A stretch of 53,018 bases of DNA from Clostridia bacterium (GCA_017559995.1 JAFYPP010000099.1:1-53018); one strand, 5' to 3'. Positions 33,298-42,552 are shown, counted from the stretch's first letter. Numbers and translations are program-made. Notes: a model not told the origin generated them from the sequence alone.

Positions 33298-33729
33298 TTA
33301 CAGTTTCTGTCCGTCGATCTCGTCGGACAGCGCCCGGATCACCCGGGAAAAGACCTCCATCTCCTCCTGGGAGAAGCGGGTCTGCAGGACTTCCATGGCC
33401 TGTACCAGCGAGCGGCTGCCCCGCTCGGCATACTGCAGATACCGGTCGGTGACCTGCAGATGGGTCTCGCGCCGATCCTCCATAGAGGGGATCTTCTGCA
33501 CATAACCCTTCTGGATCAGCTGGTTCACCTTATAGGTAGCGTTGGGCTGGGAAATGCCCAGACAGTCGGCGAACTCCTTGATGGTGGGTTCCCGGAGCAG
33601 GTGGATGACGTCAACCGAATAGGCTTCGGTGGCGCTGAGGGAGCCGTCCCGCTCGCGAAGCAGACTGAACATGTTTCGATAGGTGCTGAGACGGAACTTT
33701 TCATAGCAGTGGAGAATGCTTTGCAACAT
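33298..33729 (-). CDS. MarR-family transcriptional regulator
   Basis: 143 residues, with winged helix-turn-helix around TIKEFADCLGISQPNATYKVNQLIQKGYVQK and the wing SMEDRRETHLQVT. The ATG at 33729-33727 follows AAAGGAG. One Cys in the recognition region (CLGIS) could be a redox sensor, but that is inference. It is first gene of the marR-trx-FTR operon. The operon promoter has a motif directly after the -10 box, suited to autoregulation, and the same motif occurs before yedE. Confidence 0.9.
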   Translation of the reverse strand: MLQSILHCYEKFRLSTYRNMFSLLRERDGSLSATEAYSVDVIHLLREPTIKEFADCLGISQPNATYKVNQLIQKGYVQKIPSMEDRRETHLQVTDRYLQYAERGSRSLVQAMEVLQTRFSQEEMEVFSRVIRALSDEIDGQKL

Positions 33730-33756
33730 AGGGGTTGGCTCCTTTCGGCGATGGAA

Positions 33757-33800
33757 AATCAAGTAAATTTTATTTTACCTGTTTTGGCAGGAAAAGTCAA
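33757..33800 (-). promoter_or_regulatory. Promoter and putative operator of the marR-trx-FTR operon
   Basis: On the minus strand TTGACT (33800-33795), 17 bp, TAAAAT (33777-33772). The 15 bases that follow (33771-33757, AAAATTTACTTGATT) are identical to those upstream of yedE. GTAAA and TTTAC halves flank the -10 box. Confidence 0.7.
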
Positions 33801-33925
33801 TGAAGAAGCGACGGAAAATAATAATCGGTGAAAAGCCGACGGGAATACTGGTAATTTTTGAAAAAAGTGGTATAGTGTACAATAGATAGATGTTTTGTTT
33901 TCTGACAGTATATGGAGATGATCAT

Positions 33926-35314
33926 ATGTTCGGAATCAAAAAAGATGAAAAAACCGGTCTGCGGATCTTTATCGTAGGCGGCGGCAAGGTTGGCCGCACG
34001 CTGGTGGAGCAGCTCAGCCAGGAGGGTCACGATATCACCATCATTGACCGGGACGCCCAGAAGGTACAGGCCATCGCCAACCTTTATGACGTGATGGGCG
34101 TCCACGGCAACGGTGCCAGCTACAGCCTCCTGCAGGAGGCCGGCATTGAGAGCGCCGATCTGCTGATCGCCGTCACCGAGTCGGACGAGCTCAACCTGCT
34201 GTGCTGCACCCTGGCCAAACAGGTAGGTAATTGCGCCGCCATCGCCCGTGTGCGCACCCCCGACTACAGCCGTGAAGTGGGCTATCTGCGGGAAAAGCTG
34301 GGCCTCGCCATGATCATCAACCCCGAGATGGAGGCGGCCGCCGAAGCCGCCCGTATCCTCTACCTGCCCACGGCGCTGGAGATCGACTCCTTTGCCCACG
34401 GACAGGCTGACCTGATCAAGTTCAAGGTGCCGGTGGGCAACGTGCTGGACGGCATGAACCTCATCACCCTGGGCAAAAAGATCGCCCCCGACATCCTGAT
34501 CTGCGCCGCCGAGCGTGACGGCAAGGTCACCATCCCCCGCGGTAATTACGTCATCCGGGAGGGTGACATCCTGTCCTTTGCCGCCTCCCGCGCGGTGGGC
34601 AAAAAGTTTTTGGAGGACATCGGCTTCAAGACCAACCGGGTGCGCAACGCCATGCTCATCGGCGGCGGAAAGGCGGCCTATTATCTGGCCAAGCAGCTCA
34701 TCCACATGGGCATCCAGGTGAAGATCATCGAGATCAGCAAGGCCCGCTGCGAGGAACTGTCCATCCTGCTGCCCAAGGCGGTCATCATCAACGGCGACGG
34801 CACCAACGAGGATCTGCTGCGGGAAGAGGGCATCGAGCGGGCGGAGGCCGTGGTGGCCCTCACCGGCATCGACGAGGAGAATATCCTGCTGACCCTCTAT
34901 GCCAGAAAGGTCTCCGACGCCAAGACCATCACCAAGATCAACCGCATCACCTTCCAGGATGTCATCAACAGCCTGGATCTGGGCTCGGTCATCTACCCCA
35001 AATATATCACCGCCGAGACCATCATCCGCTACGTCCGCGCCATGAAGGAGTCCATGGACAGCAACATTGAGACCCTGTACCATATGTTCGATCACCGGGC
35101 GGAGGCGGTGGAGTTCCGGGTGGACGCCCCTGCCGGCGTCACCGACATCCCCCTGATGGAACTCGAACTGAAAGACAGCCTGCTGGTGTGCGCCATCTAC
35201 CGGGACGGCAAGGTGCGCATCCCCAACGGCCGTGACGTGATCCGGGTGGGCGATTCCATCATGGTGGTCACCACCCACACCGGCTTCAGCGACATCCAGG
35301 ACATTCTGGCGTAA
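33926..35314 (+). CDS. trkA: Trk potassium uptake regulatory subunit
   Basis: Peripheral, NAD-binding gating protein of the TrkH/Ktr channel. It has 462 residues as two repeats of RCK_N plus RCK_C. The first Rossmann motif is VGGGKVGRTL near residue 15 and the second is IGGGKAAYYLAKQL in the middle; each is followed by an acidic residue for NAD ribose. The ATG at 33926 has GGAGATGAT upstream, and a closer look at the upstream 100 bases shows only weak promoter boxes. It is 15 bases before trkH, forming one operon. Confidence 0.95.
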   Translation: MFGIKKDEKTGLRIFIVGGGKVGRTLVEQLSQEGHDITIIDRDAQKVQAIANLYDVMGVHGNGASYSLLQEAGIESADLLIAVTESDELNLLCCTLAKQVGNCAAIARVRTPDYSREVGYLREKLGLAMIINPEMEAAAEAARILYLPTALEIDSFAHGQADLIKFKVPVGNVLDGMNLITLGKKIAPDILICAAERDGKVTIPRGNYVIREGDILSFAASRAVGKKFLEDIGFKTNRVRNAMLIGGGKAAYYLAKQLIHMGIQVKIIEISKARCEELSILLPKAVIINGDGTNEDLLREEGIERAEAVVALTGIDEENILLTLYARKVSDAKTITKINRITFQDVINSLDLGSVIYPKYITAETIIRYVRAMKESMDSNIETLYHMFDHRAEAVEFRVDAPAGVTDIPLMELELKDSLLVCAIYRDGKVRIPNGRDVIRVGDSIMVVTTHTGFSDIQDILA

Positions 35315-35329
35315 CGGGGGAGGGGTGGC

Positions 35330-36793
35330 ATGAATCTTTCCATGATCCGTTATATCCTCGGCAACGTACTGGCGGTGGAGGGTCTGCTGATGGCCCCCTG
35401 CTCCATCGTGGGCTACCTGAACGGGGAGGCCGAGGCCGAGATCTACCTCATCATCGGCGTGTGTACCCTGCTGATGGGCCTGATGCTCCGCTGGAAAAAG
35501 CCGGAGAACGCCGTATTTTACCTCAAGGAGGGCTGCGTCAGCACCGCCCTCAGCTGGACGCTCATGAGTATCATGGGCTGTTTGCCCTTTGTGCTCACCG
35601 GCGAGATCCCCGGTTTTGTGGATGCCTTTTTCGAAACGGTGTCCGGCTTCACCACCACCGGCGCTTCCGTCCTGTCCGATGTGGAGGCCCTCAGCCATGT
35701 GAGCCTGTTCTGGCGCTCCTTTACCCACTGGATCGGCGGCATGGGGGTTCTGGTGTTCGTGCTGGCGGTCGTGCCCATGAACGGCGGCAGCCACATGAAC
35801 CTCATGCGGGCAGAGAGCCCCGGCCCCACCGTGGGCAAGCTGGTGCCCCGTCTGCGCCACACCGCCCGTATCCTGTACCTCATCTACGTGGTCATGACGG
35901 CGATCCAGATCGTCCTGCTGCTGGCAGGCGACATGCCGCTGTTTGACGCGGTGACCCTCAGCTTCGGCACGGCGGGCACCGGCGGCTTCGGCATCAAAAA
36001 CGACAGCATCGCCGGCTATTCCGCCTATTGCCAGTGGGTCATCACGGTGTTTATGATCCTGTTCGGCATCAACTTCAACGCCTATTACCTCATTCTGCTG
36101 AAGCACGTGAAGGACGCCTTTTCCATTGAGGAGGTGCGTGCCTATCTGGCCATCATCCTGGGCGCGGCGGCCGTCATCTTCTTCAGTATTCTGGATCTGT
36201 GCGAGGGCGTGTTTGACGCCCTGACCCAGGCCTTTTTCCAGGTGGGCTCGGTCATCACCACCACCGGCTATTCCACCGTGGACTTTGACCTGTGGCCCAC
36301 CACCGCCAAACTGACCATGGTGCTGCTGATGTTCATCGGCGCCTGTGCCGGCTCCACCGGCGGCGGCATCAAGGTCTCCCGCTTCCTCATCGTGGGCAAG
36401 ACGGTCCGCAAGGAGATCGGCTCCTATATCCACCCCAAGAGCATCAAAAAGATCCGGATGGACGGCAAGGCCATCGAGCATGAGGTGGTGCGCTCCACCA
36501 ACGTGTATTTTATGGCCTATATCGCCCTGTACTGCCTGTTTTTGTTCCTGATCAGCCTGGAGGGCATGGATCTGGAGTCCTCCTTCACCGCCGTGGCCGC
36601 CACCTTCAACAACATCGGCCCCGGTCTGGGCGCGGTGGGCCCCACCTGCAACTTCGGCGGATTGACGGTGTTCAGCAAATGGGTGCTGTCCTTCGCCATG
36701 CTGGCCGGCCGTCTGGAGATCTTCCCCATGCTGATGGTCTTCCATCCCACCCTGTGGAAGGACGGCTTTTTCAGCCGGAAAAAAGAATCGTAA
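35330..36793 (+). CDS. trkH: Trk/Ktr potassium channel subunit
   Basis: 487 residues with four pore-loop repeats carrying the selectivity Gly: TVSGFTTTGAS, SFGTAGTGGFGIKN, VGSVITTTGYST and TFNNIGPGLGAVG. Many membrane helices surround them. The intracellular loop segment GACAGSTGGGIK follows the third repeat. The ATG follows GGGGGAGGGG. It forms the membrane pore for K+ uptake, gated by TrkA. Typical for the family in length and motifs. Confidence 0.96.
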   Translation: MNLSMIRYILGNVLAVEGLLMAPCSIVGYLNGEAEAEIYLIIGVCTLLMGLMLRWKKPENAVFYLKEGCVSTALSWTLMSIMGCLPFVLTGEIPGFVDAFFETVSGFTTTGASVLSDVEALSHVSLFWRSFTHWIGGMGVLVFVLAVVPMNGGSHMNLMRAESPGPTVGKLVPRLRHTARILYLIYVVMTAIQIVLLLAGDMPLFDAVTLSFGTAGTGGFGIKNDSIAGYSAYCQWVITVFMILFGINFNAYYLILLKHVKDAFSIEEVRAYLAIILGAAAVIFFSILDLCEGVFDALTQAFFQVGSVITTTGYSTVDFDLWPTTAKLTMVLLMFIGACAGSTGGGIKVSRFLIVGKTVRKEIGSYIHPKSIKKIRMDGKAIEHEVVRSTNVYFMAYIALYCLFLFLISLEGMDLESSFTAVAATFNNIGPGLGAVGPTCNFGGLTVFSKWVLSFAMLAGRLEIFPMLMVFHPTLWKDGFFSRKKES

Positions 36794-36829
36794 ACCAAGA
36801 GAAAATCACAATACATGAGGAGAGTTGTT

Positions 36830-37843
36830 ATGACCTATCAGGAAATTCTGGAGGCCGCACGCACCTGCAGCGGCCCTTATTGCAAGGCCTGCCCCGTGTG
36901 CAACGGCCGTGCCTGTAAAAACGCCGTTCCCGGCCCCGGCGCCAAGGGCTCCGGCACGGTTGCCGCCCGCAACTATGACGCGTGGCAGAATCTGTGCCTG
37001 AACATGGATACCATCTGTGAAGGCGGCCCCGTGGACACCAGCTTCACCCTATTCGGCCAGAAGTACGACCTGCCCGTCTTTGCCGGCCCCGTGGGTGCCG
37101 TCAAGATGCACTACGGCGAAAAATTCAACGACGAGGAGTACAACGAGATCCTGGTGCCTGCCTGCGCCAAGGCCGGCATCGCCGCCTTCACCGGCGACGG
37201 CACCAACCCCACCGTCTTTACCGCCGCCGCCAAGGCCATCGGTGACAACGAGGGCAAGGGTATCCCCACCGTCAAGCCCTGGGACAAGGGCACCGTCTTT
37301 GCCAAGCTGGATGCCGCCAAGGCCTCCGGTGCCAAGGTGTTCGCCATGGACATCGACGCCGCCGGCCTGCCCTTCCTGAAGGGCCTCAATCCTCCTGCCG
37401 GTCCCAAGACGGTGGAGGAGCTGAAGGAGATCATCGACTACGCCGGCGTGCCCTTCATCATCAAGGGCGTCATGACCGTCAAGGGCGCCCTGAAGGCTCT
37501 GGAGGCCGGCGCCGCCGGCATCGTGGTGTCCAACCACGGCGGCCGTGTGCTGGACAGCGTTCCTGCCACCGCCGAGGTGCTGCCTGCCATCGCCGACGCC
37601 GTCAAGGGCAAGATGACCATTCTGGTGGACGGCGGTATCCGCAGCGGTATCGACGTGTGCAAGGCTCTGGCTCTGGGTGCCGACGCGGTCATCATGGCCC
37701 GTCCCTACGTCACTGCCGTTTACGGCGGCGGTGAGGAAGGCGTCAAGGTGCTGACCGCCAAGATCAAGGCCGAAATGGAGGACGCCATGGCTATGTGCGG
37801 CGTCCACTCCCTGAAGGAGATCACCCGGGATCTGCTGTTCTAA
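36830..37843 (+). CDS. FMN-dependent alpha-hydroxy-acid oxidizing protein
   Basis: 337 residues, TIM-barrel of the lactate oxidase/glycolate oxidase and IPP isomerase type. Motifs include the substrate and FMN site SNHGGRVLDSVPA (catalytic His and Arg) and DGGIRSGIDVCKALALGAD. The N-terminus has a Cys cluster CSGPYCKACPVCNGRAC, seen in clostridial members and suggestive of metal or Fe-S binding. The start is ATG 36830 behind GAGGAGAG. Substrate is not clear: lactate or another 2-hydroxy acid. It stands alone between trkH and a terminator. Confidence 0.87.
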   Translation: MTYQEILEAARTCSGPYCKACPVCNGRACKNAVPGPGAKGSGTVAARNYDAWQNLCLNMDTICEGGPVDTSFTLFGQKYDLPVFAGPVGAVKMHYGEKFNDEEYNEILVPACAKAGIAAFTGDGTNPTVFTAAAKAIGDNEGKGIPTVKPWDKGTVFAKLDAAKASGAKVFAMDIDAAGLPFLKGLNPPAGPKTVEELKEIIDYAGVPFIIKGVMTVKGALKALEAGAAGIVVSNHGGRVLDSVPATAEVLPAIADAVKGKMTILVDGGIRSGIDVCKALALGADAVIMARPYVTAVYGGGEEGVKVLTAKIKAEMEDAMAMCGVHSLKEITRDLLF

Positions 37844-37868
37844 ACCCTTCCCCAAAAACAGATGAAAA

Positions 37869-37905
37869 AAGCGCCCTTCCCGTGACGGGAGGGGCGCTTT
37901 CTGTT
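37869..37905 (+). terminator. Bidirectional terminator between the hydroxy-acid oxidase and ddl
   Basis: GCGCCC / GGGCGC outer stem and TCCCG / CGGGA inner stem, A run on the left, T run on the right. Confidence 0.85.
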
Positions 37906-37911
37906 TTGCGA

Positions 37912-39129
37912 TCAAACTTTTTTGCCGTTTTTGGCGCCGCCGATGCGGGCGCTCTGCAGCAGGTTGGTCTCGAAGGAGGTATGCAGCAGGCCCTGCTGGC
38001 GCTGCCGCTTGAGGGCCAGACGGATCATCTCGTCCATCAGGCCGGTGAAGTCCAGGCCGCTCTTTTCCCACAGGTAAAAGGCCAGCGAGCCGGGGATGGT
38101 GTTGATCTCGTTGGCGAACAGCTCGCCGGTCTCGCTGTCCAGCAAAAAGTCGATGCGGCTGCAGCCGCAGGCGCCTACGGCACGGAAGGCGTCGATGGCC
38201 AGCTTCTGCACACGCTCGGTCATTTCAGGGGACAGGTCGGCAGGTACCACACGGGCCAGCGACTGCATACCCTGGCTGCCGCCGTCGGTTTTGGCGCCGG
38301 TCTTGCCGCCTTTGCCGCCCGACTGGTACTTGTCGGCATAGGTGAGAATGTCGGTGGCGTTGAGGGGCTCTTCGCACACCGAGGCACGGGCCTCTTCATC
38401 GTCGCCCAGCACGGCGCAGTTGATCTCCCGGAGATTCTGCACCGCCCGCTCGGCCAGCACCGCGCGGCTGTACAGGAAGGCGTCCTCCAGACCCTCCAGC
38501 AGAGAGGCCCGGTCACGGCATTTGTGGATGCCCACGCTGGAGCCCAGATTGTAGGGCTTGATGATGGCGGGGTAGCCCACCGTCCGCTCGATGGCGGCGG
38601 CGGTCTCCTCGGGGTCGGTGAAATACTGGCTCTGGGTCACCTTGACGCCATCCACGCAGGGCACGCCGTGGATCTTGAACATGGCCTTGGCGGCCCATTT
38701 GTCCATGCCGATGGCACTGCTCGTCACGTCGGGGCCGGTGTAGGGGAGGCCCAGTCGCTCAAAATGCGCCTGCATCACGCCGTCCTCGCCGCCGGTGCCG
38801 TGGTAGATGGGCAGCGCCACATCCACGCCGGACACCACATTGGAGCCAAAGCGCTTGCGGTCGGCCAGCACCAGCTGCACCTCCGAGCCTTCCTTGCGCA
38901 GGGCCACCTTGTGGGCGGTCTTGAGGGCCTCGGGGATGTTGCGGTAGCTTTCCAGCTGGGCCAGATGGGCGCCGGTGTACCATTCGCCCGATTTGGTGGT
39001 ATAGACGGGGATCACCTCGTAGCGGTCCTTGTTCAGGGCTTGGATGGCCTGCATGGCGGTGATCACCGAAACTTCGTGTTCAACGCTGGGGCCGCCGAAA
39101 AAGACGGCCGCGCGGATCTTGGAAACCAT
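37912..39129 (-). CDS. ddl: D-alanine--D-alanine ligase
   Basis: ATP-grasp enzyme of 405 residues. Family blocks are FFGGPSVEHEVSV at the N-terminus, PAIIKPYNLGSSVGIHK, CSRIDFLLDSETGELFANEINTIPGS. Between them is a Gly/Lys-rich insertion SGGKGGKTGAKTDGGSQ that lengthens the flexible loop. This loop and residue choices set D-Ala or D-lactate use, which I cannot decide here. The ATG at 39129 follows AAAAGGAGG. It is last in an operon with a MurF-like ligase, which uses its product. Confidence 0.94.
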   Translation of the reverse strand: MVSKIRAAVFFGGPSVEHEVSVITAMQAIQALNKDRYEVIPVYTTKSGEWYTGAHLAQLESYRNIPEALKTAHKVALRKEGSEVQLVLADRKRFGSNVVSGVDVALPIYHGTGGEDGVMQAHFERLGLPYTGPDVTSSAIGMDKWAAKAMFKIHGVPCVDGVKVTQSQYFTDPEETAAAIERTVGYPAIIKPYNLGSSVGIHKCRDRASLLEGLEDAFLYSRAVLAERAVQNLREINCAVLGDDEEARASVCEEPLNATDILTYADKYQSGGKGGKTGAKTDGGSQGMQSLARVVPADLSPEMTERVQKLAIDAFRAVGACGCSRIDFLLDSETGELFANEINTIPGSLAFYLWEKSGLDFTGLMDEMIRLALKRQRQQGLLHTSFETNLLQSARIGGAKNGKKV

Positions 39130-39152
39130 AAAATGCCTCCTTTTGGGGGAAA

Positions 39153-39512
39153 TTACTGGCCCAGCATGATCAGGTTGCCCAGACACAGCAGGGTGCCGAA
39201 CACCATCAGGAAAAAGCCTGCCCACTTGGACTGGCGGTAGCCGGCGATGCCGTTCATGGCCAGGGCCGCGCCGAATACGGCGATGATGAGGTAACGGGCG
39301 GTCTGGGAGGGAAGCACCTTGAACAGCAGCAGTGCCACGATGACGGCGAACACCGCCAGCAGCACCCGGTTGATCTTGGTGAGCATCTTGGCGAACTTAT
39401 AGGAGATCTCGTCCGCCATCAGGTGCAGCTTCTGCCGCCGGGGATTCATGTGGGCGTAGGTGTTGGTGGGGGGCTCTTTTTTCTTGTGGCTGTGTTTTTT
39501 CTGTTTGCTCAT
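39153..39512 (-). CDS. Small membrane protein of unknown function
   Basis: 119 residues. A very basic His/Lys-rich N-terminus (MSKQKKHSHKKKEPP) is followed by a short helix and then three hydrophobic segments (NRVLLAVFAVIVALLLF, ARYLIIAVFGAALAMNG, AGFFLMVFGTLLCLG). It lies 10 bases after the MurF-like gene and 23 before ddl, so it is part of a cell-wall operon. I recognise no family. It may scaffold wall synthesis at the membrane, but only position suggests this. Confidence 0.75.
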   Translation of the reverse strand: MSKQKKHSHKKKEPPTNTYAHMNPRRQKLHLMADEISYKFAKMLTKINRVLLAVFAVIVALLLFKVLPSQTARYLIIAVFGAALAMNGIAGYRQSKWAGFFLMVFGTLLCLGNLIMLGQ

Positions 39513-39522
39513 AGGATCACCC

Positions 39523-41127
39523 TCAATAATTGTCGGTCAGGTCGTTCAGAAGAAGGACCATTTTGTTGTCGCCGGACAGGCCGCGGGCCAGTTCCATGGC
39601 CTGCTGCACGGTGGCGGCGGTGTGGATGTTGTCCCGGTGGAGGCTGCCCTCCCGGGCGCCCTTCTGAATGGCGGCCACCCGGTCGCTGCTGCCCACGGTG
39701 ATGAGGTGGTGGCAGCAGGCGGCGGCCTGCTCACCCAGCGCGCGGTTGAACGCCAGCTCCTGTTCGCCCAGCTCCACCAGGCCGGGCGTGATGACGATGC
39801 GGGTGCCCCGGCACAGAGCCAGGGTCTCCAGGGCGTTTTTGGCGCCGGCGGGGTTGGAGTTGTAGGCGTCGTCGATGACGGTGAGGCCGGTCTGCCGGAT
39901 GAGCTGCAGCCGGTGGGGCACGCTTTCCAGCTGGCGGACGGCGGGGGCCAGCACGGCCATGGGGATGCCCATATGGTGCGCCACGGCGATGGCGCCGCAG
40001 ATGTTCTGCACGTTGGCGTGGCCCAGCAGACGGGTGGAGAACTCCTGGCGGGTGCCGTCGGGTGCCTTCACCGTGAAACGGGAGCCGTTTTCGTCGATGG
40101 AAAGATTACTCATAGTATAATCATTTCCGTTTATACCGTAAGAGATGACTTCCTGGCCGGTTTTGGCCTCCCGCAGCAGGGGAGAGTCAAAGTTGAAGAA
40201 CACCGGGCCCTTGCCCTTGACCGCCTGGGCCAGCTCCAGCTTGCCCATGAGCACGCGGTCCTGGGAGCCGAAGGTCTCCAGATGCTGGGGGCCCACCGAG
40301 GTGATGACGCCCATGGTGGGCTTGGCCAGGTCGCAGACCTCCCTGATGTCGCCCACGTGGCGGGCGCCCATCTCGCACAGGAAGATCTCGTGGGTGGGGC
40401 GCAGACCTTCGCGCACGGCACGGGTGACGCCCAGGGTGGTGTTGTAGTTGCCGGGGGTCATATACACGTTGTACCGGGTGGACAGCAGCCGGTGCAGGAA
40501 GTACTTGGTACTGGTCTTGCCGTAGCTGCCGGTGATGCCGATGACCTTGAGGTCGGGACGGGAGGCCAGGATCTTTCGGGCGTCGTTGATATAGTGGTTG
40601 TTGATGCCCGTTTCGATGGGGGTCATCAGGTCGTTGTACAGCATGATGATGCGGTGCTGCAGCAGGATGAACAGGGGTAGGGCCACCGAGGTGAACACCA
40701 CGCCGGTCATGGCCAGCAGGCCGCTTTCCGCCATCAGTCCCGCCAGCATCAGCGACATGGACACATAGTCGGTGAGGGAGGCCCAGGCCACCGTCACCAC
40801 CGCGGCGCAGATCAGCAGGCGCTTGACACGGGGGGTGTAGACCAGAGGCTTTTTGGCCTTCTGGGGGCGGTTCACCAGCACCCACAGGCCGGCGCCGGCG
40901 GCGAACAGAAGGGGCTGGGCGTTGATGCTCAAACCGCCCAGGGCCATCAGCACGCAGGGCACCACACGCTTGGCGCCGCGGTAGATCTTTTTATGGGTGC
41001 GCAGATAGTTGCCGTAGGACAGGTCCTGATAGCCGTTCAGCTGGAACATATGGAGGGCCTGCCGCAGGGCGAGGAAGGTGCACAGGCCGTAGGACAGCCA
41101 GATGACGATGCTTCGAAGCCAATACAT
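39523..41127 (-). CDS. MurF-like Mur ligase with N-terminal membrane domain
   Basis: 534 residues. About 1-190 holds several hydrophobic segments (MYWLRSIVIWLSYG, VVTVAWASLTDYVSMSLML, GVVFTSVALPLFILLQ). The rest is a Mur ligase with P-loop GITGSYGKTSTK, NYNTTLGV and DDAYNSNPAG, as in UDP-MurNAc-tripeptide--D-Ala-D-Ala ligase. Membrane-anchored MurF forms occur in some Firmicutes. The ATG at 41127 follows AAGGAGG. With ddl in the same operon it would couple D-Ala-D-Ala synthesis to addition. A second, soluble MurF may exist elsewhere. Confidence 0.87.
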   Translation of the reverse strand: MYWLRSIVIWLSYGLCTFLALRQALHMFQLNGYQDLSYGNYLRTHKKIYRGAKRVVPCVLMALGGLSINAQPLLFAAGAGLWVLVNRPQKAKKPLVYTPRVKRLLICAAVVTVAWASLTDYVSMSLMLAGLMAESGLLAMTGVVFTSVALPLFILLQHRIIMLYNDLMTPIETGINNHYINDARKILASRPDLKVIGITGSYGKTSTKYFLHRLLSTRYNVYMTPGNYNTTLGVTRAVREGLRPTHEIFLCEMGARHVGDIREVCDLAKPTMGVITSVGPQHLETFGSQDRVLMGKLELAQAVKGKGPVFFNFDSPLLREAKTGQEVISYGINGNDYTMSNLSIDENGSRFTVKAPDGTRQEFSTRLLGHANVQNICGAIAVAHHMGIPMAVLAPAVRQLESVPHRLQLIRQTGLTVIDDAYNSNPAGAKNALETLALCRGTRIVITPGLVELGEQELAFNRALGEQAAACCHHLITVGSSDRVAAIQKGAREGSLHRDNIHTAATVQQAMELARGLSGDNKMVLLLNDLTDNY

Positions 41128-41138
41128 AGGCAGCCTCC

Positions 41139-41906
41139 TTACAGAAATGCCCGCAGCACGGCGGAGAACTGGGGCCAGTTGTCGGCGTGGCTGAAGTGTC
41201 CGGCGTTGCGGATCACCGCCAGACCGGCGTTGGGGATGCGCTGCTCCATGATCTGTCCGTGCTCCAGGGGGGTGGCGGTATCGTGTTCGCCCCACAGCAG
41301 CAGCACTTCGGCGGTGATGGAGGGCATCTTGGCGGTGAAGTCCAGGGGCAGCACGTTGTTCATGGTCTGCCGCATGACGGGGGTAGCCGCCTTGTAGTCG
41401 GCGCTGGCCCGTTTGTCCCGCAGCTCTTCGTACAGATCGTCGAAGAGGGGAGCGGTCAGCTTGGAGGTGCCCAGCCACTTGATGGCCTTGTAGCCCATCT
41501 GCCGCAGCTTTTGGGAGGAGGCGGCGGCCTTGCGCACGCCGGCGGCGTCATAGAACACCGCCTTGCGGCACTTCACCGGGCAATTGGCATCGGTGAGCAT
41601 GGACAGGGCGATGCGCCCGCCGTGGGAGTGGCACATGAGGATGACCTCCTCCAGCTCCAGCTTGCCGCACAGCTCCAGGGTAAAGGCCACGTAATCGTCG
41701 ATGGTCAGCGGCTGCTTGGGCTCTTCGGTCTTGCCCACGCCGGGCATATCAAAGGCCACCACACGGTAGTCCAGCTGCTGCAGCAGGTCGAAAATGGGCT
41801 GATACAGGCCGATATGGGCACCCCAGCCGTGGAGGAACAGAACGGTCCCCCTGGTGCCGGGCAGGTCGATATAATGGGTGGAAAGTCCCTGGATTTGGGT
41901 CTGCAA
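41139..41906 (-). CDS. Alpha/beta hydrolase
   Basis: 255 residues, classical alpha/beta fold. Oxyanion motif LHGWGAH is near residue 25; the nucleophile is S94 in CHSHGG, and the acid and base are D209 (GEHDT) and H237 (AGHFSH). The start is TTG 41906-41904, behind GAGGTGACC with good spacing, and no ATG fits. It is the first gene of the hydrolase-MurF-membrane protein-ddl operon. Substrate is unknown; an ester or amide of the envelope is possible given its neighbours. Confidence 0.88.
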   Translation of the reverse strand: MQTQIQGLSTHYIDLPGTRGTVLFLHGWGAHIGLYQPIFDLLQQLDYRVVAFDMPGVGKTEEPKQPLTIDDYVAFTLELCGKLELEEVILMCHSHGGRIALSMLTDANCPVKCRKAVFYDAAGVRKAAASSQKLRQMGYKAIKWLGTSKLTAPLFDDLYEELRDKRASADYKAATPVMRQTMNNVLPLDFTAKMPSITAEVLLLWGEHDTATPLEHGQIMEQRIPNAGLAVIRNAGHFSHADNWPQFSAVLRAFL

Positions 41907-41943
41907 AACAGGTCACCTCGAATGAAAGAATCGGAATCAAATT

Positions 41944-41972
41944 ATTATACCACGGGGAAAGAACGGGAACAA
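41944..41972 (-). promoter_or_regulatory. Promoter of the hydrolase-murF-ddl operon
   Basis: On the minus strand TTGTTC, 17 bp, TATAAT with a TG just upstream (extended -10), 38 bases before the TTG start. Confidence 0.7.
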
Positions 41973-41982
41973 GAATTTTTTG

Positions 41983-42552
41983 TCAGAAGCAGGCCGTATC
42001 CTTTCGATAGGGCAGGGGCATATTGATGGGAACGATGGAGTTGAGAAAGGCGATGAACTTTTCAAACTCCGCCAGATCGAAATCGGCCTGTGAACAGGCA
42101 ATTTCAAACTCGGTCTCGTCATAAAAGTTAAACCATCCGGTTTGCTGGAAGCCGTTTCTCAAATAAAAATCACGGCGGCGCAGGCGCAGCGTGTTGTTTT
42201 CGGCAGCTTCATCGGGCGCTTCAAATTCGACCACGATCTGCCCTTCCGGATAGAATTGCTTGAGCAAAGACAGCGCCCTGCTGCCGATGCCGCCCGAGCG
42301 TTTGGTCTGAGAAATGGCAAAATAGGCCAGATAACGGATGCTGCCCAGCTTGCGCACGGCAAAAAAGCCCAGCAGCTCCTGCTCTTCATAAATGCCGATC
42401 ATATCCAGGTTGCCGCCGTCATTGGAGTCAAACAACCCGTCAATGGATGCCCGCTCGCTGGGCGGGAAGGCCTCCTGGTTGATGAGGACCAACTGGGGGA
42501 TGTCCGGACAGTCCCGCGTCAGCAAGCGGAGCTGGATGGTAGAAAGGGTCAT
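41983..42552 (-). CDS. GNAT-family N-acetyltransferase
   Basis: 189 residues. A GNAT core is visible: FAVRKLGSIRYLAYFAIS, then the acetyl-CoA loop QTKRSGGIGSRAL (form of the Q/RxxGxG/A motif) and a C-terminal RRDFYLRNGFQQTGW. The N-terminus NQEAFPPSERASIDGLF fits. The ATG at 42552 follows AAGGTG located at the end of the creatininase gene. Substrate unknown. The codon use is less GC-biased than its neighbours, so it may be a later arrival. A clear promoter of its own is not seen. Confidence 0.85.
   Translation of the reverse strand: MTLSTIQLRLLTRDCPDIPQLVLINQEAFPPSERASIDGLFDSNDGGNLDMIGIYEEQELLGFFAVRKLGSIRYLAYFAISQTKRSGGIGSRALSLLKQFYPEGQIVVEFEAPDEAAENNTLRLRRRDFYLRNGFQQTGWFNFYDETEFEIACSQADFDLAEFEKFIAFLNSIVPINMPLPYRKDTACF

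Noticed and set aside
33841..33890. Promoter of trkA from TTGAAA with TATAGT or TACAAT
   Set aside because: Spacers are 7 or 14 bases, too short for a normal promoter. The true site is unclear.
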